In this document: piece by piece, positions 13,551-23,234 of the stretch
How positions within the stretch are numbered: position 1 is the stretch's first letter
Layout of the letters: each line of letters starts with the position of its first letter
Source: Haladaptatus sp. DJG-WS-42
GTDB taxonomy: Archaea; Halobacteriota; Halobacteria; Halobacteriales; Halococcaceae
Assembly: GCF_037198285.1 (NCBI RefSeq)
Contig: NZ_CP147243.1
Coordinates: 2,534,422 to 2,598,421 of the forward strand
DNA: 64,000 nucleotides
Direction of reading: 5' to 3'
Position numbers and translations under genes: made by a program
Notes under the pieces: model-generated
The model's input: only the letters and a program-made list of their open reading frames with translations
Told to the model about the DNA's origin: nothing
Database searches by the model: none

Positions 13551-16516
13551 TATTCGCCAAGCGCGACCGCAAGCAGTTCGATTGGCGTTTTCGGCTCCTC
13601 GGTCGCACCCTCGCGGTCGCCGAGTTGCGTGCGACAGGACGCCCCCGGCGCGACAATCTGGTCGCCGGGACTCTCCTCAACTTGCTCGAATAGCACGGTT
13701 CCGATTGCCTTACTCAGCGAGAAATGCTCTGCTTCGTAGCCAAAGCTCCCAGCCATGCCACAACACCCCGAGTCGAGCGGGTCGACCTCGAAGCCCGCCC
13801 GGCGAAGGACGCCCACTGCGTGGTGGTCTTTCTTCGTCGCCTTCTGGTGACAGTGGCCGTGGTACGTGAGCGAGGTATCAACCTCGCGGTAGGCGATATT
13901 CTCGTCTAACTGGAACACATCGAGATACTCACAGACGCCGTAGGTGTTGGCCGCGAGCGCCTCCACGTCCTCGCCGGAGAGGAGGTCTCGGTAGTCAGAT
14001 TGGAACATCACGGCGTCGGAGGGCTCGACCAGCACCACGTCCCAGCCGTCTTCGACGTACGGGGCGAGTGCGGCGACGTTTCGCTGGGCAGTGGCGCGCG
14101 ACTTCCCGAGGAAGCCTTTCGAATGGGCCGGACGCCCGCTGTCGGTCTCGTCTGCGAGCCTGACGTGGACGCCAGCGGCTTCGAGCACGCGAACGGCGGC
14201 CCGGCCCGCCGCTGGGTGGCTGTAGTTCGTGTACGTATCCGGAAACAGGATGGCTTTCCGGGCTGCGTCTTCCTCGCTCAGCATCGACCCGCGTGCGCGG
14301 AACCACTTTTTGAGCGTTTGGCGTTGGAACTCCGGCAGGCTTCGTTCCTTTGCGATGCCGACCGTGCTTTGGATGGCAGTCCGAACGCCGGGAATCTTCG
14401 TCCCGAGGTTCGAGACGGGCGCGAACAGACTCCCGAGCGCGGACAGTCGGTCGATGTTCGCAAACAGCTTATCCCGAAGACTCGACCCCTCACGCTGATG
14501 GTGGGCGTGTTGCACCTCAGCTTTCAGCTTCGCCATATCGACGCCGGACGGACAGTCTTGGGCACAGCCCTTACAGCCGATACAGAGGTCGAGCACTTCG
14601 TGCTGGAACTCGGCTGAGAACAGTTCGTCTTTCGGGAGGTCACCGCTCATCGCTTGTCTGAGCATGTTTGCCCGGCCGCGCGTGGCGAGCGTTTCCTCGT
14701 TTGCTGCGCGGTAGGTCGGGCACATCACGCCGCCTGAGGTTTCTTGGTGGCCGCGACAGCCGCCACAGCCGTGACAGAGCTCTGCCATCCCCTGAAAGCC
14801 GTTGTCGTTCTCCCAGTTGAGCGCGGGCGTGAATCCGGCGTCAAATTCATAGTCCGTGCCGTAGCGAAGATTCTCGGTCATCTTCACGTCGCCACAGACC
14901 TGCCCGGGATTCAGGAGCCAGTCTGGGTCGAACGCCGTCTTCAGGTCACGGAACGCCTCCCAGAGCGTCTCGCCGTAGAGTTTCTTGTTCCATTGGGTTC
15001 TGGCCCGCCCGTCGCCGTGTTCGCCGGAGACCGAACCGCCAAATTCGACGACGAGGTCGGTCACGTCAGCTGCGATCGACTCCATCATCTCGATGTCGGC
15101 TTCGTCTTTGAGACTCACCAGCGGTCGGACGTGGAGGACGCCCGGACCGGCGTGGGCGTAGAAACTCGCCTCCGTCCCGTGGTCTTTGAGAATCTGCTGG
15201 AATCCCGCGACGTACTCGGGGAGGTGTTCTGGGGGTACGGCCGCATCCTCGATAAAAGAGATGTGCTTTCTGTCCGTTGTCCGGGAGAGCAAGATTGGAA
15301 GACCCGCCTTCCGGAGTTTCCAGAAGTTCGCCTGCTCCTTTTCGGTGTAGGCTTCGACGGCGTCGAAGGCGTGGCCCTCTCCCGCAACGCGGTCTGCGAC
15401 GAGTTTCGCAACCTGTTCTCTGCCGTGGTCGTCGTCAGTTGCGTAAAACTCGACTAACAACACGGCTTCGGTTCCGTCCGGAACGAGTTCCGAGATATTC
15501 TCGAACGCGGCGGTCTGACTGGCTAAGTCGAGCAACACGTCGTCTACGAGTTCGACGGCGGCCGCGTCGTGGGCGACGATTGGGTCCACGTCATGCATTG
15601 CGTCAATAATGTTCTCGTAGGCGAGCAGCGCCATCGCCTTCGACTCCGGAACGTCGACAAGCGAAATCGTGACCTCGGTGATGAGCGTGAGCGTGCCTTC
15701 GCTCCCGGCGAGCAGGCGACCGAGGTTCACCGACCCCGATTTTGCTTGTTCGACAAAGGAGTCCAAGTTGTACCCCGAGACGTTGCGTTTCAGGTCGGGG
15801 TAGCGCGCTTCCACCTCGTCGTGCAGGTCATCGAGGATGTGACAGGCTTCTGCGTAAATTCTCGCCTCTAAATCCTCGTCGCCTGCGCCCGCTCTGAGTT
15901 CGTCGAGCGTCACCTCCCCGAACGTCGTCACCGTGCCGTCCGCGAGGATCACCTCGCATTCTTCGACGTAGGCTTCGGTGAGGCCGTATTTGAGCGAGTG
16001 CGACCCGGTCGAGTTGTTGCCAATCGCGCCGCCGATGACGCTTCGGTCGCCCGCCGCCGGGTCGGGGGCGAACTTGAGGTCGTGGGGTGCAAGCGCGTCG
16101 TTGAGTACGGAAAGGGTAATGCCGGGCTGGACACGGGCGGTTTTCGCCTCGGGGTCTACCTCCACGAGACCGTCCATGGAGCGGGTAAAGTCGAGGACGA
16201 CGGCCTCGTTTACGGCCTGTCCGGCGAGACTCGTCCCCCCGCCGCGCGGGAGGACGGGAATCTTCCGGGCGGCACAGTACTCCATGACGGCTTGCACGTC
16301 GGCGGTCGATTCCGGGAACACCACGCCGATGGGCGTCACCTCGTAGGAACTCGCGTCGGTGGCGTAGAGTTGGCGCGTGTAGGTATCAAAACGAACATCG
16401 CCTGCGACATGGGTTTCTAAATCTGAAACCAGCCCCGGCCGGGCGACGGTGTCGTCGTGGTAGTCGTAGTTCGCGCGCTGGTCGCCTGCTGGCGTCCTCG
16501 CTGGTGTGTTACTCAT
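13547..16516 (-). CDS. Fused FAD/Fe-S dehydrogenase (D-lactate/glycolate dehydrogenase-like)
   Basis: 989-residue fusion. The N-terminal PCMH-type FAD domain contains VLPRGGGTSLAGQAV and GAIGNNSTGSHSLKYG, followed by an FAD-oxidase C-terminal domain (HAGPGVLHVRP, GEHGDGRARTQW). Two cysteine clusters follow, CHGCGGCRGHQET...CPTYR and CIGCKGCAQDCPSGVD, for [4Fe-4S] centres, then CCG domains ending YHGHCHQKA and DSGCCGMAGSFGYE. It probably oxidises D-lactate, glycolate or another 2-hydroxyacid and passes electrons to quinone. In bacteria these parts are often separate subunits (GlcD/GlcF). pheA lies just upstream on the same strand, so it may be an operon by position only. Confidence 0.88.
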   Translation of the reverse strand: MSNTPARTPAGDQRANYDYHDDTVARPGLVSDLETHVAGDVRFDTYTRQLYATDASSYEVTPIGVVFPESTADVQAVMEYCAARKIPVLPRGGGTSLAGQAVNEAVVLDFTRSMDGLVEVDPEAKTARVQPGITLSVLNDALAPHDLKFAPDPAAGDRSVIGGAIGNNSTGSHSLKYGLTEAYVEECEVILADGTVTTFGEVTLDELRAGAGDEDLEARIYAEACHILDDLHDEVEARYPDLKRNVSGYNLDSFVEQAKSGSVNLGRLLAGSEGTLTLITEVTISLVDVPESKAMALLAYENIIDAMHDVDPIVAHDAAAVELVDDVLLDLASQTAAFENISELVPDGTEAVLLVEFYATDDDHGREQVAKLVADRVAGEGHAFDAVEAYTEKEQANFWKLRKAGLPILLSRTTDRKHISFIEDAAVPPEHLPEYVAGFQQILKDHGTEASFYAHAGPGVLHVRPLVSLKDEADIEMMESIAADVTDLVVEFGGSVSGEHGDGRARTQWNKKLYGETLWEAFRDLKTAFDPDWLLNPGQVCGDVKMTENLRYGTDYEFDAGFTPALNWENDNGFQGMAELCHGCGGCRGHQETSGGVMCPTYRAANEETLATRGRANMLRQAMSGDLPKDELFSAEFQHEVLDLCIGCKGCAQDCPSGVDMAKLKAEVQHAHHQREGSSLRDKLFANIDRLSALGSLFAPVSNLGTKIPGVRTAIQSTVGIAKERSLPEFQRQTLKKWFRARGSMLSEEDAARKAILFPDTYTNYSHPAAGRAAVRVLEAAGVHVRLADETDSGRPAHSKGFLGKSRATAQRNVAALAPYVEDGWDVVLVEPSDAVMFQSDYRDLLSGEDVEALAANTYGVCEYLDVFQLDENIAYREVDTSLTYHGHCHQKATKKDHHAVGVLRRAGFEVDPLDSGCCGMAGSFGYEAEHFSLSKAIGTVLFEQVEESPGDQIVAPGASCRTQLGDREGATEEPKTPIELLAVALGEY

Positions 16517-16528
16517 TTATTGTTCAGT

Positions 16529-17332
16529 TCAGACGATGTGTTTGGTGTCGTAGGAACCGAGCACGTCCACGGTGCCCTTCGAGACCGTCTTTCGAACCTC
16601 GTCGATGGCGGCTTGGGCGCGTTCTTCGTACATGCCTGCCTCGAAATCGAGGTGGAACAGATAGTCACCGAGACGGTTCCCACTCGGCCGCGACTCGATG
16701 CGCGAGAGGTTGATGTCGCGGTCTGCGAACGCTTCGAGCACGTCGAGTAAGAGTCCGGGATAGTTGGCGTTCGGATGGACAACGGCAGTCGATTTCCCGC
16801 CTGCAACGCTGCGCTCTTCGGGCGGGGCAATCACCAGAAACCGGGTTTCGTTCGACGAGCGGTCTTGGATGTCCTCTGCGAGGACGGTGAGGTCGTCGCC
16901 CGCGGTGTCCGGGTGGCCAATGCCTGCCACGGTCGGGTCTTCGCGGGCGAGTTCGACGCCGCGTGCGGTGCTCGCGACGGCTTCGATGCTGACATCCGGG
17001 TAGTGTTCTTCGAGATAGCCACGACACTGGGCGAGCGCCTGTGAGTGGCTCGCGACCGTTTCGAAGGTCTCTCCCTGAGCGAGCAGCGCGTGGCGGATGG
17101 GCGTGACCAGCTCTGCGACCACGGCAAGGTCGTGGGTAGCGAGCGCGTCGAGACTCTCGGTGACGCTCCCTTCGATGCTGTTCTCGATGGGGATGACTCC
17201 GCGGCGGTACTCGCCCGCGACAACCGCCTCTACGATGGCGGTCATCGATTCGCGGAACTCGACCTCGTCTGCGACCGCGTTTGCCGCACGATGGGAGTAC
17301 GTACCAACCGGACCCAAGGTGACTGCTCTCAT
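16529..17332 (-). CDS. pheA: Prephenate dehydratase
   Basis: Converts prephenate to phenylpyruvate in phenylalanine synthesis. From the ATG at 17332 it has 267 residues and begins MRAVTLGPVGTYSHRAA, the standard family start; an in-frame ATG 12 codons upstream is unlikely. Catalytic-domain landmarks are PIENSIEGSVTESLDAL, ASHSQALAQCRGYL and the SSNETRFLV segment with the TRF motif. A C-terminal ACT domain follows (ALIVxP-like HPNANYPGLLLDVLEAF, then SRIESRPSG), which normally senses phenylalanine. No chorismate mutase domain is fused. Confidence 0.95.
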   Translation of the reverse strand: MRAVTLGPVGTYSHRAANAVADEVEFRESMTAIVEAVVAGEYRRGVIPIENSIEGSVTESLDALATHDLAVVAELVTPIRHALLAQGETFETVASHSQALAQCRGYLEEHYPDVSIEAVASTARGVELAREDPTVAGIGHPDTAGDDLTVLAEDIQDRSSNETRFLVIAPPEERSVAGGKSTAVVHPNANYPGLLLDVLEAFADRDINLSRIESRPSGNRLGDYLFHLDFEAGMYEERAQAAIDEVRKTVSKGTVDVLGSYDTKHIV

Positions 17333-17401
17333 ATACCTCAGTTCATCGAGATTCACACAAGTACTCATCGGTGGCTGCGACGCCTGCCGGAGCGTCGTGG
17401 G

Positions 17402-18139
17402 TTACTCGGTGAGCAGACGCTGGTGGCCCTGTGCCCGAATCGCTGCTGCCTCTTCTGCTGCGCGTTCGGCATCGACGTAGTTGCCCACTTCTTCGAGCGC
17501 ACGAGCGTGTTCTTCGTAGACGGAGGCTGAGCGATAGCCAAGCGTAATCGCCTTCTCGAAGCAGTCTACGGCGTCCTCCCAGAGCGCCCGCTCTGCGTAG
17601 AAAAAGCCGAGGTTGTACCACGCCTGTGGCATTCGTGGGTCGAGTTCGACAGCCCGCTCTGCGTGTTCGAGCGGGTGTGACGAATCGTCGCCTTCCCACA
17701 GGGCAAAGGCGAGGTTCAGTTCTGCGAGCGCGGCGAACTCGTTTCGGTCGTTGATGCGCAACGCCTCGTAGAACGCACCAATCGCCTCGTCGAACTCCTC
17801 TATCTGTGAGTGGGCAACGCCTTTGTTCACCCACGCCTCTTGGGCGTCGAGTGAGTCTGCATCGGCGAGGCGCGCTGCGCGCTCGAAAGCGTCTGCGGCC
17901 TCCGTGTGAAACCCAAGCTGGAGGTAGGTGAGACCGAGGTCGATGAGTTCCTGTGGCGTGATGTCGTCGCGTTTGATGTTCCAGTCGTCTACGAGGTCAG
18001 CGAGCGCGTAGTCGTCGACGGGGTCTATCTTGGTGTTGTCTGCGCGTAGGATATGTGGGTCGAGCGTCACGCCTTCGTACGGATTCCCAAACCCTCGACT
18101 GTCAGAATAACGGTGTTTACGATGTGTGGCCACGACCAT
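17402..18139 (-). CDS. TPR repeat protein
   Basis: About 245 residues of soluble helical repeats. At least four tetratricopeptide-like units are visible, for example LGLTYLQLGFHTEAADAFERA, AWVNKGVAHSQIEEFDEAIGAFYEA, and WYNLGFFYAERALWEDAVDCFEKA. The N-terminus carries a short conserved-looking head with RGFGNPYEGVTLDP. It likely acts as a protein-protein scaffold; partners are unknown. Two ATG codons two codons apart (18145 and 18139) are equally possible starts. The ending ALITLGYRS...RAAEEAAAIRA supports a final repeat. Confidence 0.82.
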   Translation of the reverse strand: MVVATHRKHRYSDSRGFGNPYEGVTLDPHILRADNTKIDPVDDYALADLVDDWNIKRDDITPQELIDLGLTYLQLGFHTEAADAFERAARLADADSLDAQEAWVNKGVAHSQIEEFDEAIGAFYEALRINDRNEFAALAELNLAFALWEGDDSSHPLEHAERAVELDPRMPQAWYNLGFFYAERALWEDAVDCFEKAITLGYRSASVYEEHARALEEVGNYVDAERAAEEAAAIRAQGHQRLLTE

Positions 18140-18255
18140 GTACATTGGCGCGCAGATAGCTTATCCGTGGCGCTCTGTGTGCCTATTTTTCACACGCAAC
18201 GGGAGGATACCACTCTTAGCAATTTATTTCCCACCCATCACTCGTGAATTATTGT

Positions 18256-19200
18256 ATGTTCGAAACCACGAGTCGTCGAACCTTCCTGCAGGGAACCGGT
18301 GTCACCCTCGCAGGCACTGCCTTCACAGGAACCGCCGCCGCAACTGACAGGGACGCGGGTCACGAACACAAAGACGAGATGGACGCACCTTCGCTCATCG
18401 CCCACCGCGGGTTCGCTGGGATGTATCCCGAGAACACGGTCGGGGCGTTCAAAAACGCCACCAGCGGGCGAACTGCTGCCGACATGGTCGAACTCGACGT
18501 GATGCCGACCGCCGACGGGACGGTCGTCGTGTTCCACGATAACGATCTCGCAGAGCGCGACGGCGGTACGCAGGGTCTCACCGACGTCTCGGGGCTGGTC
18601 TGGGAAACGCCGTGGGACACGGTCAAACGGGCAGCGGTGCTCGAAAGCGGCGAGACGGTTCCGTCGCTCGCCCAGGTCATGGACGTACTGCCGACGCACG
18701 TCGGCGTCAACGTCGAGTTCAAAAACCCCGGTTCGACCGAGACGAAGTTCGCGGCGAATCTCTCGGGCGATGAATTGACCGCCCAGAAGGCGCTCTGGGA
18801 GGACTTCGCTGTCTCCGTCTTCGACGTGCTCGACGACTACGACCACGACATTCTCGTGTCGTCGTTCTACGAAGGTGCTCTCACCGCCGTAAACGAGCTT
18901 GCACCAGACGCCTCGCTCGGAACGCTGTTCTGGGACGATATCGAGGCCGGACTCGACATCACGCGAACCTATGACTGTGAGGCGATTCACCTGCCGAAAA
19001 ACATGGTCAAAGGGACACCATTCTTTGGTGACGAGTACTACCTCGACGGGCCGTTTGCCGACATCGACCTCGTTCAAGTCGCGCACGACGAGGGTCGCGA
19101 CGTCAACGTTTGGACGGTGGCGACGTGGTACGAGGCGGCGCAACTCTCGCGTGCTGGCGTCGACGGCATCATCGCAGACTACCCCTTCAACCTGTTGTAA
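18256..19200 (+). CDS. Exported glycerophosphodiester phosphodiesterase
   Basis: Hydrolyses glycerophosphodiesters outside the membrane to glycerol-3-phosphate and an alcohol. From the ATG at 18256 it has 314 residues with a twin-arginine signal (SRRTFLQGTGVTLAGTAF, cut after GTAAA), as usual for haloarchaeal secreted enzymes. The GDPD core shows LIAHRGFAGMYPENT with the catalytic His-Arg, VELDVMPTADGTVVVFHDNDL with metal and catalytic residues, NVEFKNPG, and the final VNVWTVATW and DGIIADYP. A GTG at 18244 could add four residues. The minus-strand reading frame over this gene is a shadow. Confidence 0.93.
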   Translation: MFETTSRRTFLQGTGVTLAGTAFTGTAAATDRDAGHEHKDEMDAPSLIAHRGFAGMYPENTVGAFKNATSGRTAADMVELDVMPTADGTVVVFHDNDLAERDGGTQGLTDVSGLVWETPWDTVKRAAVLESGETVPSLAQVMDVLPTHVGVNVEFKNPGSTETKFAANLSGDELTAQKALWEDFAVSVFDVLDDYDHDILVSSFYEGALTAVNELAPDASLGTLFWDDIEAGLDITRTYDCEAIHLPKNMVKGTPFFGDEYYLDGPFADIDLVQVAHDEGRDVNVWTVATWYEAAQLSRAGVDGIIADYPFNLL

Positions 19201-19286
19201 TTTCCACACATTTCCCGGAGAAACAAGGGGTGTTCACCCACCATTATACGGGTGGTTGTGTTCGGTTCACATGAGTAGTGAAACCA

Positions 19287-19859
19287 ATGGCCACGACCAA
19301 CGAACCCACTGAAGAAACACGCAACGATTTAGACCTAAACGCCCTCTTTTCGACCATCGACGCCGTCGAAGACGACCCGACACTCGGTGAAGTCACCTTC
19401 CGGGCAGAGACAGAGTGGACGGGCGGTGTCTCCTGTGAAACGCGGGTAAGCGACTTCGACCACGCAGGCGAGACTATCGACTCAGAGGAGTTCGTCATCG
19501 AGAGCGACGAGCCGACCCAATTGCTCGGCGAGCGGTCTGCGCCGAATCCCGCAGAACTCTTGCTTGCGGCGCTCGGGTCGTGTCTCACGGTAAGTTACGC
19601 GGCGCACGGTGCAGCCCTCGGCGTCCAACTCGAAAGCCTGCGCTTCGAGTTCGAGGGAGACATTGACCTGCGTGGCTTCCTCGGGCTCGCAGACGACGTG
19701 AGAAACGGATTTGACGAAATCGAGGTGACGACCCATCTCGAAGCAGATGGCACAGCAGAGGAGCTTGCGGAGCTGAGAGAAGCTGCTGAGGGTGCATCGT
19801 CCGTCATGGACAACGTCGCGAACGCTGTCACGGTTTCGACAGAGCTCGTCACGAACTAA
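19287..19859 (+). CDS. OsmC/Ohr-family peroxiredoxin-like protein
   Basis: 190-residue OsmC-fold protein. The family active-site region NPAELLLAALGSCLTVSYAA carries a cysteine on the central helix. A second, resolving cysteine (usually about 60 residues later in true peroxidases) is not visible; C-terminal to the helix there is none, although one lies upstream in GGVSCETRV. It may therefore be an OsmC paralogue with a thiol role other than classical hydroperoxide reduction. The ATG at 19287 is preferred to a GTG at 19278. It is convergent with the DoxX gene. Confidence 0.86.
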   Translation: MATTNEPTEETRNDLDLNALFSTIDAVEDDPTLGEVTFRAETEWTGGVSCETRVSDFDHAGETIDSEEFVIESDEPTQLLGERSAPNPAELLLAALGSCLTVSYAAHGAALGVQLESLRFEFEGDIDLRGFLGLADDVRNGFDEIEVTTHLEADGTAEELAELREAAEGASSVMDNVANAVTVSTELVTN

Positions 19860-19880
19860 CCCGTTACCTGCCCACCGGTT

Positions 19881-20300
19881 CTATCGACCGCTGTCGGTTC
19901 GTCCGGGCGAGAACGTCTGTGCCGACGGGTTTCCGGGCAGTTCGCCAAGGCGATACACCGAGTACGCACCTGTTCCGCAGACGAACAGTGCCATGGCGCC
20001 GAGTAACACAACGGCATTTTTCCAGCCCGGTCCGACGGTCGCCATCGCCACCATCATCACAGGGATGAGCGAGAGCGCGGCAACGCGACCGGCGATACCG
20101 AACGCAATCATAATGACGGCTGCGACTTCGATGACCCCAACCACCACGACGAGCGCTTCGGGGACGGGGAACCCAAGCGACTCGAAGAAGCCAGCACTCT
20201 GGCTGAAGTTCAGGAACTTGTTCATGGCAGGCATCGTGAGGATTCCCACCACTATTGCACGGATTGGTAGCGGCGCGAGTTCAGTAAAACGGGTTCTCAT
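19881..20300 (-). CDS. DoxX family membrane protein
   Basis: 139-residue integral membrane protein with four hydrophobic helices and the family-like features RAIVVGILTMPAMNKFLNF, GVIEVAAVIMIAFG and the last span LLGAMALFVCGTGAYS. DoxX relatives are quinone-linked or assist redox stress responses. The role here is not known; the neighbour OsmC, also redox-linked, may be incidental. Confidence 0.75.
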   Translation of the reverse strand: MRTRFTELAPLPIRAIVVGILTMPAMNKFLNFSQSAGFFESLGFPVPEALVVVVGVIEVAAVIMIAFGIAGRVAALSLIPVMMVAMATVGPGWKNAVVLLGAMALFVCGTGAYSVYRLGELPGNPSAQTFSPGRTDSGR

Positions 20301-20415
20301 ACAAAGCAGCCACGAACTCCTGTAAATTCATTATGAAGGTTCTAAACGGTTTTTAGCCACGGGGCTAGTCGTGCCATCGGGTAGCTATTTGCGTTCTCAC
20401 CCGAGTTATTCGGAC

Positions 20416-21138
20416 ATGACCACAAAAACTGGCCGCCGCTGGCAGCGCGGGACGGCTCCGGGGACGTTTTCAATCGCCGCCTACGACCCCGGTGCAGACA
20501 GCTTTGGCGTCGCCGTCACCACCGGCGCTGTCGCCGTCGGGGCAACCTGCCCGCACGTGAGCGCGAACGGCGCGGTACTCACCCAATCGTGGACGAAAAC
20601 TGCCCATGGCGTTCACGCGCTCGAACTCATAGACCGCGGCGTCTCCGTTTCGACCGCCTGTGACGCGCTTCTCGAGGCAGACGAGTACGCGAGCTATCGA
20701 CAACTCCACGGCATCGACCGCGACGGCGAGCCGTTCACCTTCACCGGCGCAGACTGCGTCGAGTGGGCTGGCGAGACAACGGGAGAAAATCACACCGTCG
20801 CTGGGAACATGCTCGTCGGTCCCGAGGTCGTAGACGCGGTGAGCGAGGCGTTCACCACGACAGATGGCGACCTCGCAGACCGCCTACTCGCTGCACTGAC
20901 TGCGGGGGCTGACGCAGGTGGCGACAAGCGCGGGAAAGTGAGTGCAGCGTTGCTCGTCCACGCGCCAGAGCCAAAGCTGTATCACAACCTCAGAATCGAC
21001 AGTTCGGAGACGCCAATCTGCGACCTCTGTGACCTCTATGAGGAGACGAAACAGACCGTCCGCGACATCCCGAACGAAGCAGAAAAAATGCTCGGGGGCG
21101 TCCCCGACGAAATCGTCGACTTCGGCGTGAAGTACTAG
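20416..21138 (+). CDS. DUF1028 family protein
   Basis: 240-residue protein resembling the DUF1028 family, which has an Ntn-hydrolase-like fold. Visible features are GTFSIAAYDP near the start, GVAVTTGAVAVGATCPHVSANGAVLTQSW, NHTVAGNMLVG and the final segment with paired cysteines in ETPICDLCDLYEE. In bacteria, DUF1028 genes are frequently found beside peptide ABC transporters and amino-acid amidohydrolases, which is the situation here. It is convergent with, and overlaps by four bases, the transporter ATPase gene. The ATG at 20416 was chosen because it directly precedes the conserved N-terminal strand. Confidence 0.83.
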   Translation: MTTKTGRRWQRGTAPGTFSIAAYDPGADSFGVAVTTGAVAVGATCPHVSANGAVLTQSWTKTAHGVHALELIDRGVSVSTACDALLEADEYASYRQLHGIDRDGEPFTFTGADCVEWAGETTGENHTVAGNMLVGPEVVDAVSEAFTTTDGDLADRLLAALTAGADAGGDKRGKVSAALLVHAPEPKLYHNLRIDSSETPICDLCDLYEETKQTVRDIPNEAEKMLGGVPDEIVDFGVKY

Positions 21139-23234
21139 TTACCGAGCGTCGTCTCGCTCATCTCGGCAACCGAGAGGTGACAGGACAGTTCGTGGCCCGT
21201 CCCGTCTTCTTTGACCTCCAATTCAGGGACGTCAGTCTCACACTCTCCACCAATCTTCTTCGGACACCGCGTCTGGAACGGACACCCAGACGGCGGGTCG
21301 ATTGGACTCGGCACGCTCCCCTCTAAGAGGATGCGCTCGGTCTCCCGTTCGGGGTCTGCGTGGGGCACCGCAGAAAGCAAGCTTTCTGTGTACGGGTGGA
21401 ACGGCGCAGAGAACACCTGCGGAACCGTCCCCTGTTCGACGATGTGTCCGAGGTACATCACCGCGACGCGGTCACAGATGTGCTGGACAACGCCGATGTT
21501 GTGTGAGATGAACAGGTACGACAGCCCGTAGCTCTCCTGAATATCTTCGAGCAGATTCAGAATCTGGGCTTGCACGGACACGTCGAGGGCGCTCACCGGT
21601 TCGTCACAGATGATGAGCTTCGGCTCTGCAGCGAGGGCGTGCGCAATCGCAATCCGCTGTTGTTGCCCGCCCGAGAATTCGTGGGGATACTTGTTTGCAG
21701 CCTCAGCAGAGAGGCCCACGCGCTCTAACAACGCTTCTGTCCGCTCGCGCTTCTCGTTGCCCGTGGCGATGTCGTGTTTCTCCATCGCCCGGCCGATGAT
21801 TCGCCCCACCGTCTTGCGCGGGTTGAGCGAACTCTGTGGGTCTTGGAAGATAATCTGCATCTCCTTTCTGAGACTGCGAATCTCCCGGCTCGACAGTTCG
21901 TGGAGCGGTTGGTCCTCGAAGTACACTTCCCCGCCCGTCGGTTCGAGGAGTTTGAGCACGGTTCGTGCGACCGTCGATTTCCCGCAGCCGGATTCGCCGA
22001 CCAACCCAACCGTTTCGCCGGGTTGGATGTGGAAGCTCACGTCGTCAACTGCTTTGACGTGCTTGCGCTCGATGGTGGGCAACCCACCGTCGGCTAAGGT
22101 GAACGAAAGGCTGTCAACCAGCCCGTCACCGGCCGAGAAGTACTTCTTCAGGTTGTTCACCGTCAACACTGGGTCTGCGGCCGAATCGACCGTCTGCGCG
22201 CCTTCGCCCGCCGCCTGTTTGGGGATGTCAGGTTCGCTCAAGTCGAGTTCGTCGCTACGAAGACACGCCGCCTGCGACCCGCTCTGAAGCGATTCGAGGG
22301 CCGGGTCGCCGCCGGTTCGACACGCCGGTTCTGCGTACTCACAGCGGTCTGCGAAGTTACAGCCGTCAGGCAAGTCGAGGAGGTCTGGCATCGACCCTGG
22401 AAGCGTTGGGAGCACGTCGTACTCCAACTCGGGGTCGGGAATCGAGTTGATGAGCCCACGCGTGTAGGGGTGGCGCGGCCTGCGGAACAGCTCGTGCATC
22501 TCCGCTCTTTCGACCAGATTCCCGGCGTACATGACGCCAACGTGGTCGCACGTCTGGGCGACGACGCCGAGGTTGTGGGTAATCATCAGAATACCCATTC
22601 CTTTCTCCTCTTGGAGGTCGTTCAACAGGCCGAGAATTTTCGCCTGCGTCGTCACGTCAAGCGCGGTGGTTGGCTCGTCCGCGATAATCAGGTCAGGCTG
22701 ACAGGAGAGGCCAATCGCAATCAGCACGCGCTGGCGCATCCCACCGGAGAACTCGTGTGGGTAGTCGTCAAAGCGCGAGGCTGCATCGGGGATGCCGACT
22801 TCCTCCATCGAGCGGATGGCTTGTTCGCGGGCTTCTTTTTCGCCTTTGTTCTGGTGTTCGGTGATGGTTTCCACAATCTGCGAGCCAACGGTCAACACCG
22901 GGTTGAGCGCCGTCATCGGGTCTTGTGGAATCATGGCGATTTTGTTCCCGCGCATCGCTCGCATCTCTTTTTCTGAAAGCGTGCGGAGGTCTGTACCCTT
23001 GAATAGAATCTTTCCGCCGACGATTTCGCCCGGCTTGTCGATGAGCCGCATGATAGAGCGGGCGGTCACGCTTTTTCCGGCGCCGGACTCACCGACTAAG
23101 CCCATCGTGTCGCCGGATTCGAGCGTAAAGGAGACGTCGTTGCTGGCGACGACGGGGCCGTCTTCCGTGCGGAACTGCGTGCGGAGGTTTTCGACTTCTA
23201 AGAGTGGCGTAGTCATGGAATTGTCCTGAGTCAT
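21135..23234 (-). CDS. Fused double ABC transporter ATPase (DppD-DppF type)
   Basis: 699-residue protein combining the two ATPases of a peptide/nickel-type importer. Domain 1 has Walker A GESGAGKS, signature FSGGMRQR and Walker B LIIADEPTTALD, followed by the family Cys-rich oligopeptide tail (CNFADRCEYAEPAC). A linker near residues 335-360 leads to domain 2 with GESGCGKS, FSGGQQQR and LIICDEPVSALD, again ending in a Cys-containing tail (CPFQTRCPKK). The start ATG overlaps the stop of the permease gene (ATGA), which fixes it. Last gene of the transporter operon. Confidence 0.93.
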   Translation of the reverse strand: MTQDNSMTTPLLEVENLRTQFRTEDGPVVASNDVSFTLESGDTMGLVGESGAGKSVTARSIMRLIDKPGEIVGGKILFKGTDLRTLSEKEMRAMRGNKIAMIPQDPMTALNPVLTVGSQIVETITEHQNKGEKEAREQAIRSMEEVGIPDAASRFDDYPHEFSGGMRQRVLIAIGLSCQPDLIIADEPTTALDVTTQAKILGLLNDLQEEKGMGILMITHNLGVVAQTCDHVGVMYAGNLVERAEMHELFRRPRHPYTRGLINSIPDPELEYDVLPTLPGSMPDLLDLPDGCNFADRCEYAEPACRTGGDPALESLQSGSQAACLRSDELDLSEPDIPKQAAGEGAQTVDSAADPVLTVNNLKKYFSAGDGLVDSLSFTLADGGLPTIERKHVKAVDDVSFHIQPGETVGLVGESGCGKSTVARTVLKLLEPTGGEVYFEDQPLHELSSREIRSLRKEMQIIFQDPQSSLNPRKTVGRIIGRAMEKHDIATGNEKRERTEALLERVGLSAEAANKYPHEFSGGQQQRIAIAHALAAEPKLIICDEPVSALDVSVQAQILNLLEDIQESYGLSYLFISHNIGVVQHICDRVAVMYLGHIVEQGTVPQVFSAPFHPYTESLLSAVPHADPERETERILLEGSVPSPIDPPSGCPFQTRCPKKIGGECETDVPELEVKEDGTGHELSCHLSVAEMSETTLGN

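Noticed and set aside
18238-19209. Long minus-strand open frame across the phosphodiesterase gene
   Set aside because: It is fully antisense to a gene with a Tat signal and GDPD catalytic motifs, and its translation is Val/Arg-rich with no recognisable motif. It is a codon-bias shadow.
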